NCBI GenBank assembly: GCA_040954595.2
Contig: CM082598.2
Coordinates: forward strand, 8,990,001-9,054,000
Direction: 5' to 3'
DNA: 64,000 nt
DNA from: Balanoglossus misakiensis
Taxonomy: Eukaryota; Hemichordata
The notes beneath the pieces are model-generated. The model ran no database searches. It was not told where the DNA came from and saw only the letters and a list, made by a program, of their open reading frames with translations. Numbering within the stretch: position 1 is the first letter of the stretch; the number at the start of each line of letters is the position of its first letter. Shown one piece after another: positions 1-9,069 of the stretch. The position numbers and the translations under genes were made by a program.

Positions 1-1437
1 TATAGTGCCGGGGTATCAGCCGTGCCAGGCCGAAGGAAATGTGAGTAGACCAACGTGGTCTCTGTACGCGTGTTTCTGCTCTAGAGTGCCAGGGCTTTAG
101 CCAAGCCATGCCGTAGGAAATCTGACTTGATCAACGTTGCTAACGAACGCTAGTGTCTGTCATAGTGTGCCGGGGTTTTAGTCGAGCCAAGCCGTAGGAG
201 ATCAGACTTGATCAACGTGGTCTCTGTACGCGTGTTTCTGCTCTAGAGTGCCGGGGCTTTATCCAAGCCGTGCCGTAGAAAATCTGACTTGATCACCGTT
301 GCTAACGTACGCTAGTGTCTGTCATATTGTGACGGAGATTTAGCCGAGCCAGGCCGTAGAAAAATCGACTTGTTCAACGTTACCAGTGTGCAACTGTTTC
401 TGCTCTAGAGTGTCAGGGTTTTAGCCGACTTATGCTGTAGGAAATCTGAGTTTATGAACGGGAATTCAATGTTAGCAAACCCGTGTGGAAAGTATCTCTA
501 CCCGTTTGAAACTAAGAAAAGAATTTATTCTTATTTATTTTGTAAAAAAGACAATTTTTCGAAAAAAAGTCGAAAATGGTAATTTTGTCTTGGGTGATTC
601 AAATTATACCGCCTTTCCTGGAATTTGCAGCACTTTTTACAAGAGAACGACACTTCATGCTCCATAATATTTCCGAAAATGAAGAAAAGATTTAATTTTT
701 TATGATTTTTTACAAATTTACCGTTTTTGTCAAAATATGGCCAAAATGACTATTTTTTCTTGAATTCCGTCAATATCTCTGCATTTTTGGAGTGGTCGAA
801 ACTTTTAACATACAATCAACATGTCATATATAATCAGGGCACCGAATTCGAAGAACAATTAAAGCTTTTTTTAATTGTTTTTCTAAAAATGACATTTTCA
901 AGCAAAATTTAATAACATGCAATTTTGTCTGCAATGAGCCAAATTAGACTGTCTTTTGTGGAAATTGTATCGATATATACAAACGACGGGCATTCTATAC
1001 TCCATCAGATTACAGAAAATGTAGAAAACAGTTATTTTTCGTTATTTTCAAAAATTTACCATTTTTGACCAAAATGTGGCTAAAATTGTTATTTTCGTCT
1101 TGAACGCCGCCAGTGTCACTGCTTTTAAGAGTCATAAAAACTTTTAACATACAAGCAATTGTTTATATATGATCAGGTCACCGAATTCAAAAAATAAAGA
1201 ATGTTTTGCATAAAAATGACCTTTTTAGTGCAAACAATGAATAAAACGCAATTTTGTATTAAATCAGCTCATTCAGAGTGCATTTTTAGAATCAGCACCA
1301 TTTTTACATATAATGGAAATTTCATACATCATCAGATATCCAAATATGAAAAAATGATTTAGATTTTAGCTGATTGTCCAAAATTAGCTGATATCTAATA
1401 AATGTAGTATTGAACCATTCTGTTCCCCCCCCCCCCC
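1..1437 (+). repeat. Satellite unit U1 (left-truncated by window edge)
   Basis: The window opens inside the GC-rich arm. Subrepeats start at 6, 87, 168, 249 and 330, exactly 81 bp apart, and a partial one at 411 runs into the AT-rich arm, which starts near 460. The AT arm is the alpha form (gaacaattaaagc near 852). The poly-C tract is 1425-1437. The closest relative is the end of U14 (offset about 31,380), which shares the rare aatttaccg variant near 715 and the gatttaa variant near 689. Confidence 0.95.
581..1424 (+). repeat. Ancient 330-340 bp subrepeats forming the AT-rich arm (representative, U1)
   Basis: Three diverged copies can be aligned by eye. The word aattttgt starts at 581, 921 and 1250 (spacings 340 and 329), and aatttacc starts at 715 and 1053 (spacing 338). 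Between these anchors the order of words is kept: a tctgcatttt/cactgctttt word, then aacttttaacatacaa, then atcaggNcaccgaatt, then taaaaatgac. The third copy stops at the poly-C tract. The stretch before 581 (ttgtaaaaaagacaattttt) resembles the end of another copy. The same layout recurs in every unit, so this duplication is older than the satellite's amplification. Confidence 0.8.
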
Positions 1438-1654
1438 TACATTATATGCGGTACGCCGATGTCAACTTACCCGGCAGTACTGCAGGCCGTGTCCCCAACT
1501 AACGTCGGTGTTTGAAACGCCCTGGTTAAATTCGGGCTTTCTCTATAAATTGACAGGCAATAATGCAGTCCTACCCGAACAAATGTCGAGTGTTGACCCG
1601 CTGTGACTTCCCCTCTTTGGTTTGCCCGACTTAGCCAACGTCTTTGTACTAGAG
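1438..1654 (+). repeat. Linker segment of the satellite unit (representative, U2)
   Basis: A conserved segment of about 217 bp between the poly-C tract and the first clear 81-mer. It starts with tacattatatgcggtacgcc. Its last 50 bases (gcccgacttagccaacgtc...tactagag) look like a decayed end of an 81-mer. No open frame or RNA-gene signal is convincing in it. Both the MITE and the LINE inserted in this segment, about 65 and 124 bp after the poly-C tract. Confidence 0.85.
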
Positions 1655-2533
1655 TGTCGGGTCTTTTGCAGAGCCAGGCCGAAGGAAATCCGACTTGATC
1701 ACCGTTGCTAACGAACACTAGTGTCTGTCATGGTGTGCCGGGGTTTTAGTCGAGCCAGGCCGTAGGAGATCTGACTTGATCATCGTGGTCAATGTACGCG
1801 TGTTTCCGCTCTAAAGTGCCGGGGCTTCAGCTAAACCAGGCCGTTAGAAATCCGACGTAATCACCATTGATAACTTACGCCAGTCTGTGTCATATAGAGC
1901 CGGTGCACCAGCGGAGTCACGCCGTAGGAAATCTGACTTGATCAACGTGGTCAATGTACACCTGTTTCTGCTCTAGAGTGCCGGGGCTTCAGCTGAGCCA
2001 GGCCGTAGGAAACCCGACGTGATTACCGTTGTTAACTTACGCCAGTCTGTGTACTATAGAGCCGGTGCACCAGCCGAGTCACGCCGTAGGAAATCTGACT
2101 TGATCAACGTGGTCAATGTACGCCTGTTTCTGCTCTAGAGTGCCGGGGCTTCAGCTGAGCCAGGCCGTTGGAAACCCGACGTGATTACCGTTGTTAACTT
2201 ACGCCAGTCTGTGTCCTATATATAGTGTCGGGGCATCAGCCGTGCCAGGCCGAAGGAAATGTGAAGAGATTAACGTGGTCTCTGTACGCGTGTTTCTGCT
2301 CTAGAGTGCCGGGGTTTTATCCAAGCCATGCCGTAGAAAATCTGACTTGATCACCGTTGCTAACGTACGCTAGTGTCTGTCATATTGTGACGGAGATTTA
2401 GCTGAGCCAGGCCGTAGAAAAATCGACTTGTTCAACGTTACCAGTGTGCAACTGTTTCTGCTCTAGAGTGTCAGAGTTTTAGCCGACTTATGCTGTAGGA
2501 AATCTGAGTTGATGAACGGGAATTCAATATTAG
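1655..2533 (+). repeat. 81-bp subrepeat array, A/B dimers of 162 bp (representative, U2)
   Basis: Subrepeats start at 1655, 1736, 1817, 1898, 1979, 2060, 2141, 2226, 2307 and 2388, with a partial copy from 2469. All spacings are 81 bp except one of 85 bp, where TATATATA adds four bases. The core is tgccggggcttNagc...gagccaggccgtaggaaatc. Odd and even copies end differently: A ends tgtttctgctctagag, B ends in gccagtctgtgtNctatag or gctagtgtctgtcat. The same A/B alternation is found in the other units. Confidence 0.95.
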
Positions 2534-3491
2534 AAAACCCTTGTGGAAAGTATCTCTACCCGTTTGAAACTAAGAAAAGAGTTTATTCTTATTTATTTTG
2601 AAAAAAAGACAATTTTTCGAAAAAAAGTCGAAAATGGTAATTTTGTCTTGGGTGATTCAAATTATACCGCCTTTTCTGGAATTTGCAGCACTTTTTACAA
2701 GAGAACGACACTTCATGCTCCATAATATTTCCGAAAATTAATAAAAGAGTTAATTTTTTATGATTTTTTAAAAATTTACCATTTTTGTCAAAAAATGGCC
2801 AAAATGGCTATTTTTTCTTGAATTTTGTCAATATCTCTGCATTTTTGGAGTGGTCGGAAGTTTTAACATACAATCAACATGTCATATATGATCAGGGCAC
2901 CAAATTCGAAGAACAAATGTTTTTTTATTTTTTTTTCTAAAAATGACATTTTCAAGGAAAATTTGGTAAAACGCAATTTTGTCTGCAGTGAGCCAAATTA
3001 GACTGTCTTTTGTGGAATTTGTATCGATATATACATACGAAGAGCATTCTATACTCCATCAGATTTCCGAAAATGTAGAAAACAGGTATTTTTTGTAATT
3101 TTCAAAAATTTACCATTTTGACCAAATTGTGGCTAAAATTGTTATTTTCGTGTTGAATGCCGCCAGTGTCACTGCTTTTAAAAGTCATAAAAACTTTTAA
3201 CATACAAGCAATTGTTTATATATGATCAGGTCACCGAATTAAAAAAATAAAGAATGTTTAGCCTAAAAATGACCTTTTTGGTGCAAAAACGAATAAAACG
3301 CAATTTTGTATTAAATCAGCTCATTCAGAGTGCATTTTTTATAATCAGCACCATTTTTACATATAATGGAAATTTCATACATCATCAGATATCCAAATAT
3401 GAAAAATGATTTAGATTTTAAATGATTGTCCAAAATTAGCTGATATCTAATAAATGTAGTATTGAACCGTTCTGTTCCCCCCCCCCCCCCC

Positions 3492-5809
3492 TACATTATA
3501 TGCGGTACGCCGATGTCAGCTTACCCGGCAGTACTGCAGGCCGTGCCCCCAACTAACGTCGGTGTTTGAAACGCCCTGGTTAAATTCGGGCTTTCTCTAT
3601 AAATTGACAGGCAATAATGCAGTCCTACCCGAAAAAATGTCGAGTGTTGACCCTCTGTGACTTTCCCTCTTCGGTTTGCCCGACTTAGCCAACGTCTTTG
3701 TACTAGAGTGTCGGGTCTTTTGCAGAGCCAGGCCGAAGGAAATCCGACTTGATAACCGTTGCTAACGAACGCTAGTGTCTGTCATGGTGTGCCGGGGTTT
3801 TAGTCGAGCCAGGCCGTAGGAGATCTGACTTGATCATCGTGGTCAATGTACGCGTGTTTCCGCTCTAAAGTGCCGGGGCTTCAGCTAACCAGGCCGTAGG
3901 AAATCCCACGTAATCACCGTTGATAACTTACGCCAGTCTGTGTCATATAGAGCCGGTGCACCAGCCGAGTCACGCCGTAGGAAATCTGACTTGATCAACG
4001 TGGTCTCTGTACGCGTGTTTCTTCTCTAGAGTGCCAGGGCTTTAGCCAAGCCATGCCGTAGAAAATCTGACTTGATCAACGTGGTCAATGTACGCCTGTT
4101 TCTGCTCTAGAGTGCCGGGGCTTCAGCTGAGCCAGGCCGTAGGAAACCCGACGTGATTACCGTTGTTAACTTACGCCAGTCTGTGTCCTATATATAGTGC
4201 CGGGGCATCAGCCGTGCCAGGCCGAAGGAAATGTGAGTAGATCAACGTGGTCTCTGTACGCGTGTTTCTGCTCTAGAGTGCCAGGGCTTTAGCCAAGCCA
4301 TGCCGTAGGAAATCTGACTTGATCAACGTTGCTAACGAACGCTAGTGTCTGTCATAGTGTGCCGGGGTTTTAGTCGAGCCAAGCCGTAGGAGATCAGTCT
4401 TGATCAACGTGGTCTCTGTACGCGTGTTTCTGCACTAGAGTGCCGGGGCTTTATCCAAGCCATGCCGTAGAAAATCTGACTTGATCACCGTTGCTAACGT
4501 ACGCTAGTGTCTGTCATATTGTGACGGAGATTTAGCCGAGCCAGGCCGTAGAAAAATCGACTTGTTCAACGTTACCAGTGTGCAACTGTTTCTGCTCTAG
4601 AGTGTCAGGGTTTTAGCCGACTTATGCTGTAGCAAATCTGAGTTGATGAACGGGAATTCAACATTAGAAAACCCGTGTGGAAAGTATCTCTACCCGTTTG
4701 AAACTAAGAAAAGAATTTATTCTTATTTATTTTGTAAAAAAGACAATTTTTCGAGAAAAAAAAGTCGAAAATGGTAATTTTGTCTTGGGTGATTCAAATT
4801 ATACCGCCTTTTCTGGAATTTGCAGCACTTTTTACAAGAGAACGACACTTCATGCTCCATAATATTTCCGAACAAATTACCATTTTTGTCAAAATATGGC
4901 CAAAATATTCTTATTTATTTTGTAAAAAAGACAATTTTTCGAAAAAAGTCGAAAATGGTAATTTTGTCTTGGGTGATTCAAATTATACCGCCTTTTCTGC
5001 AGCACTTTTTACAAGAGAACGACACTTCATGCCTCATAATATTTCCGAAAATGAAGAAAAGAGTTAATTTTTTATGATTTTTTAAAAATTTACCATTTTT
5101 GTCAAAATATGTCCAAAATGGCTATTTTTTCTTGAATTCCGTCAATATCTCTGCATTTTTGGAGTGGTCGAAAGTTTTAACATACAATCAACATGTCATA
5201 TATGATCAGGGCACCAAATTCGAAGAACAAATGTTTTTTTATTTTTTTTTCTAAAAATGACATTTTCAAGGAAAATTTGGTAAAACGCAATTTTGTCTGC
5301 AGTGAGCCAAATTAGACGGTCTTTTGTGGAATTTGTATTGATATATTCATACGAAGAGCATTCTATACTCCATCAGATTTCCGAAAATGTAGAAAAGAGA
5401 TATTTTTTGTAATTTTCAAAAATTTACCATTTTGACCAAATTGTGGCTAAAATTGTTATTTTCGTGTTGAATGCCGCCAGTGTCACTGCTTTTAAAAGGC
5501 ATAAAAACTTTTAACATACAAGCAATTGTTTATATATGATCAGGTCACCGAATTAAAAAAATAAAGAAAGTTTTGCCTAAAAATGACCTTTTTGGTGAAA
5601 AAAACGAATATAACGCAGTTTTGTATTAAATCAGCTCATTCAGAGTGCATTTTTTATAATCAGCACCATTTTTACATATAATGGAAATTTCATACATCAT
5701 CAGATATCCAAATATGAAAAAATGATTTAGATTTTAGATGATTGTCCAAAATTAGCTGATATCTAATAGATGTAGTATTGAACCGTTCTGTTTCCCCCCC
5801 CCCCCCCCC
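3492..5809 (+). repeat. Satellite unit U3 (2,318 bp, eleven 81-mers)
   Basis: An unusual unit. The GC arm (3709-4602) has an odd number of subrepeats because an A/B hybrid near 4030-4110 brings two A-type ends together. The AT arm (from about 4651) carries an extra tandem duplication. Poly-C is 5794-5809. Both oddities, and private variants such as cagctaacc, gtttcttctctagag and tctgcactagag, are shared with U17 33.1 kb away. Confidence 0.95.
4720..5048 (+). repeat. 188-bp-offset tandem duplication inside the U3 AT arm
   Basis: The block starting ttcttatttattttg at 4720 starts again at 4908, offset 188 bp, and carries the same run through to the ccataatatttccga region. The second copy lacks the bases ggaatttg before cagcac. 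The first copy ends in the short ccgaacaaattacc form seen in U4, U10, U12, U19, U27 and U28, and the second ends in the long form, so it may come from a crossover between short and long AT arms. Confidence 0.8.
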
Positions 5810-7805
5810 GATTTCAGCTTACCCGGCAGTACTGCAGGCCGTGCCCGCAACTAACGTCGGTGTTTGAAACGCCCTGGTTAAATTCGGGCTTTCTCTATAA
5901 ATTGACAGGCAATAATGCAGTCCTACCCGAACAAATGTCGAGTGTTGGCCCGCTGTGACTTTCCCTCTTCGGTTTGCCCGACTTAGCCAACGTCTTTGTA
6001 CTAGAGTGTCGGGTCTTTTGCAGAGCCAGGCCGAAGGAAATCCGACTTGATCACCGTTGCTAACGAACGCTAATGTCTGTCATGGTGTGCCGGGGTTTTA
6101 GTCGAGCCAGGCCGTAGGAGATCTGACTTGATCATCGTGGTCAATGTACGCGTGTTTCCGCTCTAAAGTGCCGGGGCTTCAGCTAAACCAGGCCGTAGGA
6201 AATCCGACGTAATCACCGTTGATAACTTACGCCAGTCTGTGTCATATATAGCCGGTGCACCAGCCGAGTCACGCCGTAGGAAATTTGACTTGATCAACGT
6301 GGTCAATGTACGCCTGTTTCTGCTCTAGAGTGCCGGGGCTGCAGCTGAGCCAGGCCGTAGTAAACCCGACGTGATTACCGTTGTTAACCTACGCCAGTCT
6401 GTGTCCTATATATAGTGCCGGGGCATCAGCCGTGCCAGGCCGAAGGAAATGTGAGTAGACCAACGTGGTCTCTGTACGCGTGTTTCTGCTCTAGAGTGCC
6501 AGGGCTTTAGCCAAGCCATGCTGTAGGAAATCTGACTTGATCAACGTTGCTAACGAACGCTAGTGTCTGTCATAGTGTGCCGGGGTTTTAGTCGAGCCAA
6601 GCCGTAGGAGATCAGACTTGATCAACGTGGTCACTGTACGCGTGTTTCTGCTCTAGAGTGCCGTGGCTTTATCCAAGCCATGCCGTAGAAAATCTGACTT
6701 GATCACCGTTGCTAACGTACGCTAGTGTCTGTCATATTGTGACGGAGATTTAGCCGAGCCAGGCCGTTGAAAAATCGACTTGTTCAACGTTACCAGTGTG
6801 CAACTGTTTCTGCTCTAGAGTGTCAGGGTTTTAGCCGACTTATGCTGTAGGAAATCTGAGTTGATGAACGGGAATTCAATGTTAGAAAACCCGTGTGGAA
6901 AGTATCTCTACCCGTTTGAAACTAAGAAAAGAATTTATTCTTATTCATTTTGTAAAAAAGACAATTTTTCGAAAAAAGTCGAAAATGGTAATTTTGTCTT
7001 GGGTGATTCAAATTATACCGCCTTTTCTGGAATTTGCAGCACTTTTTACAAGAGAACGACACTTTATGCTCCATAATATTTCCGAACAAATTACCATTTT
7101 TGTCAAAATATGGCCAAAATGGCTATTTTTTCTTGAATTCCGTCAATATCTCTGCATTTTTGGAGTGGTCGAAACTTTTAACATACAATCAACATGTCAT
7201 ATAAGATCAGGGCACCAAATTCGAAGAACAAAGGTTTTGTTATTTTTTTTTCTAAAAATGACATTTTCAAGGAAAATTTGGTAAAACGCAATTTTGTCTG
7301 TAGTGAGCCAAATTAGACGGTCTTTTGTGGAATTTGTATCGATATTTACATACGAAGAGCATTCTATACTCCATCAGATTACCGAAAATGTAGAAAACAT
7401 TTATTTTTCGTAATTTTCAAAAATTTACCATTTTTGACCAAAATGTGGCTAAAATTGTTATTTTCGTCTTGAATGCCGCCAGTGTCACTGCTTTTAAGAG
7501 TCATAAAAACTTTTAACATACAAGCAATTGTTTATATATGATCAGGTCACCGAATTAAAAAAATAAAGAATGTTTTGCCTGAAAATGACCTTTTTGGTGC
7601 AAAAACGAATAAAACGCAATTTTGTATTAAATCAGCTCATTCAGAGTGCATTTTTCATAATCAGCACCATTTTTACATATAATGGAAATTTCATACATCA
7701 TCAGATATTCAAATATGAAAAAATGATTTAGATTTTAGATGATTGTCCAAAATTAGCTGATATCTAATAAATGTAGTATTGAACCGTTCTGTCCCCCCCC
7801 ACCCC
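5810..7805 (+). repeat. Satellite unit U4 (1,996 bp, ten 81-mers)
   Basis: The linker lacks its first 20 bases or so, starting directly at gatttcagcttacccgg after the poly-C of U3. Ten subrepeats run from 6007 to 6820. The AT arm (from about 6870) is the short beta form with the 38-bp deletion at ccgaacaaattacc. The poly-C tract (7793-7805) is interrupted by one A. The AT arm and interrupted tract match U19 at an offset of 34,945 bp. Confidence 0.95.
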
Positions 7806-7870
7806 TACATTATATGCGGTACGCCGATGTCAGCTTACCCGGCAGTACTGGAGGCCGTGCCCCCAACTAA

Positions 7871-7918
7871 GGGAGCCGTCATTATTTACGGCCTGGGGGG
7901 GGGGGGGGGTCGGAGGAA
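7871..7918 (+). repeat. Left terminal inverted repeat of MITE copy 1
   Basis: Reads GGGAGCCGTCATTATTTACG, then gcct, a run of 15 G (7895-7909) and tcggaggaat. Its reverse complement is found at 9023-9069 with one substitution (ttacggc against ttatggc) and a homopolymer run of 13. Confidence 0.9.
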
Positions 7919-7938
7919 TTACACTAGAAACTCCAAAA

Positions 7939-7989
7939 TTTTGAGAAACCCCCCCTGCCAAGCATGCAGATTTTGAGAAACCCCCCCCC
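7939..7989 (+). repeat. Subterminal direct repeats of the MITE, left pair
   Basis: The motif ttttgagaaaccccccc occurs at 7939-7955 and 7971-7989. Close versions lie at 8966-8983 and 8996-9019 near the other end, in the same rather than inverted orientation. Subterminal motif clusters of this kind often bind transposases, but that role is inferred here. Confidence 0.7.
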
Positions 7990-8063
7990 TTCCAACACAG
8001 AAATTTCGACTGGCCCCCCCCTAAAACCGGAACAAGTACATATCAATACATGTATCTGTATTG

Positions 8064-8254
8064 AACACCTATTGCCTGGCCATGAGGGCCATAGCGGCCG
8101 TTTATTGCACCCGAGGGGCTGTGAGTTACCAGAATCATATGCTATTTCCCGAGGCCGCAGGCCGAGGCAAATAGCATATGATTCTGGTAACTCACAGTCA
8201 CGAGGGGGTAAAAACGGCTGCTATGGCCCGAATATAGGCCAGGCTATAGGTGTT
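8064..8254 (+). repeat. 191-bp fold-back (nested palindrome) inside MITE copy 1
   Basis: Outer arms aacacctattgcctggcc (8064-8081) and ggccaggctataggtgtt (8237-8254) are inverted with two mismatches. Next come gggccatagcggccgttt and aaacggctgctatggccc. The innermost 28-bp arms at 8120-8147 and 8169-8196 (gtgagttaccagaatcatat...) are perfect inverted repeats around a 21-base GC-rich loop. The stretch could fold into one long hairpin. Confidence 0.85.
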
Positions 8255-8515
8255 TTATAATAAACCTCATGCTAACAGCTGGGAAAATCTTGCAATTTTC
8301 TCTTGAGGTTGACAGACGACATCTTCCGCGGTGGCCATTGTGTCAGACGAAGCGACGCTGATGGACGTGACCGAGTTTGCGCACTCACGCTGGTCACGTG
8401 ACCGGTTTATATTTTTTCTGCTATTTCCCTAGCGGTTCATAGTCGATTCTATTTTCCTATCACGTGACGGATTCTGGCGAATCACGACACAGTATTAGCA
8501 TGAGGTATATTATAA
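8255..8515 (+). repeat. Second inverted-repeat pair in MITE copy 1
   Basis: The 21-bp arms 8255-8275 (ttataataaacctcatgcta...) and 8495-8515 are inverted with one mismatch and enclose about 219 bp. The enclosed sequence contains the 12-bp palindrome ggtcacgtgacc (8392-8403) and a second cacgtgac near 8461, both E-box-like. The pair abuts the fold-back exactly, so the two may be parts of one older element captured by the MITE. Confidence 0.7.
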
Positions 8516-8965
8516 AAATCACTATTACAGTAGTGTAGTAAAAGACCTTTCAACTCCAGGTTCACCCTGCTACATTGTAGGTGATCATCAATTGCATCAT
8601 GATGGATTGAAAAGGGTGAAACAACAAAACAATCTCAAAGTCACAACTAAATAATGATTACCGTAAAAGCTCACCATAACCAGTAACCATCAAGTAGCAT
8701 TGTGTAATTTGGACAGGCATCGTTAAAAGTCAAAATGATTATCAAACTTTGTTGATATAATAAGGAGTAATGTTTTTTATGCATGATCAGGCAAGCATGC
8801 CAATCCTTTATCAACAAATTTTGGGAAAAATACTTTGATAGTGCAGTGTGGACACTCTGGTGTTCCGCGACCAGCACTTGCACAGCACACAACTAAATCT
8901 TTCAGTTGAAAAACTTTGATACATTTCCCAAAAATGAGTGACCCCCCCCCCCTCTTCATCTACAA
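8276..8965. other. MITE interior without a recognisable gene
   Basis: This stretch is unique outside its second copy at about 43225-43914. The longest open frames are on the minus strand (8671-8892 and 8777-8959), short and overlapping, with no recognisable domain. I see no promoter, RNA gene or coding signal. Confidence 0.6.
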
Positions 8966-9022
8966 TTTTTGAGAAACCCCCCCTTGCAGCCTTCCAATTT
9001 TTGAGTAACCCCCCCCCCCTTG

Positions 9023-9069
9023 ATTCCTCCGACCCCCCCCCCCCCAGGCCATAAATAATGACGGCTCCC
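9023..9069 (-). repeat. Right terminal inverted repeat of MITE copy 1
   Basis: The reverse complement starts GGGAGCCGTCATTATTTATG, followed by gcct, 13 G and tcggaggaat, mirroring the left end. It is followed directly by the duplicated target taa and the resumed satellite sequence cgtcgg. Confidence 0.9.

Larger units (their letters stand above)
1438..3491 (+). repeat. Satellite unit U2 (2,054 bp, ten 81-mers)
   Basis: A standard-length unit. It has a linker at 1438-1654, ten complete subrepeats from 1655, an AT arm from about 2518 in the beta form (gaacaaatg followed by a T run), and poly-C at 3477-3491. Its GC arm and early AT arm match U15 (shared gttggaaaccc, gtgaagagattaacg and cccttgtgg variants). 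The later AT arm does not match, so U2 and U15 are mosaics rather than simple copies. Confidence 0.95.

Noticed and set aside
485-667. A 60-codon open frame that recurs in most units, and the 61-codon frame after it, as a repeated small-protein gene family
   Set aside because: The first frame begins with GTG rather than ATG, lies in low-complexity AT-rich DNA, changes frame with A-run length between units and has no recognisable domain. Its persistence is explained by the youth of the repeat copies.
1093-1109. CENP-B box-like word tttcgtcttgaacgccg in the AT arm
   Set aside because: It keeps TTCG and the following CG at the right spacing but misses the conserved A and the final GG of the nTTCGnnnnAnnCGGGn core, so it is not a box.
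1467-1718. An 83-codon minus-strand frame found in several units
   Set aside because: It starts with GTG, crosses the linker/81-mer border and is lost in units with single-base changes. The 81-bp period is divisible by three, so open frames persist through it by chance.
1655-2549. CRISPR array (regular repeats with alternating segments)
   Set aside because: The whole 81 bp is repeated with no unique spacers, no leader or cas genes are present, and the genome is eukaryotic.
8671-8959. Minus-strand frames in the MITE as a remnant transposase
   Set aside because: They are short, overlap each other in different frames and show no DDE or DNA-binding motif.
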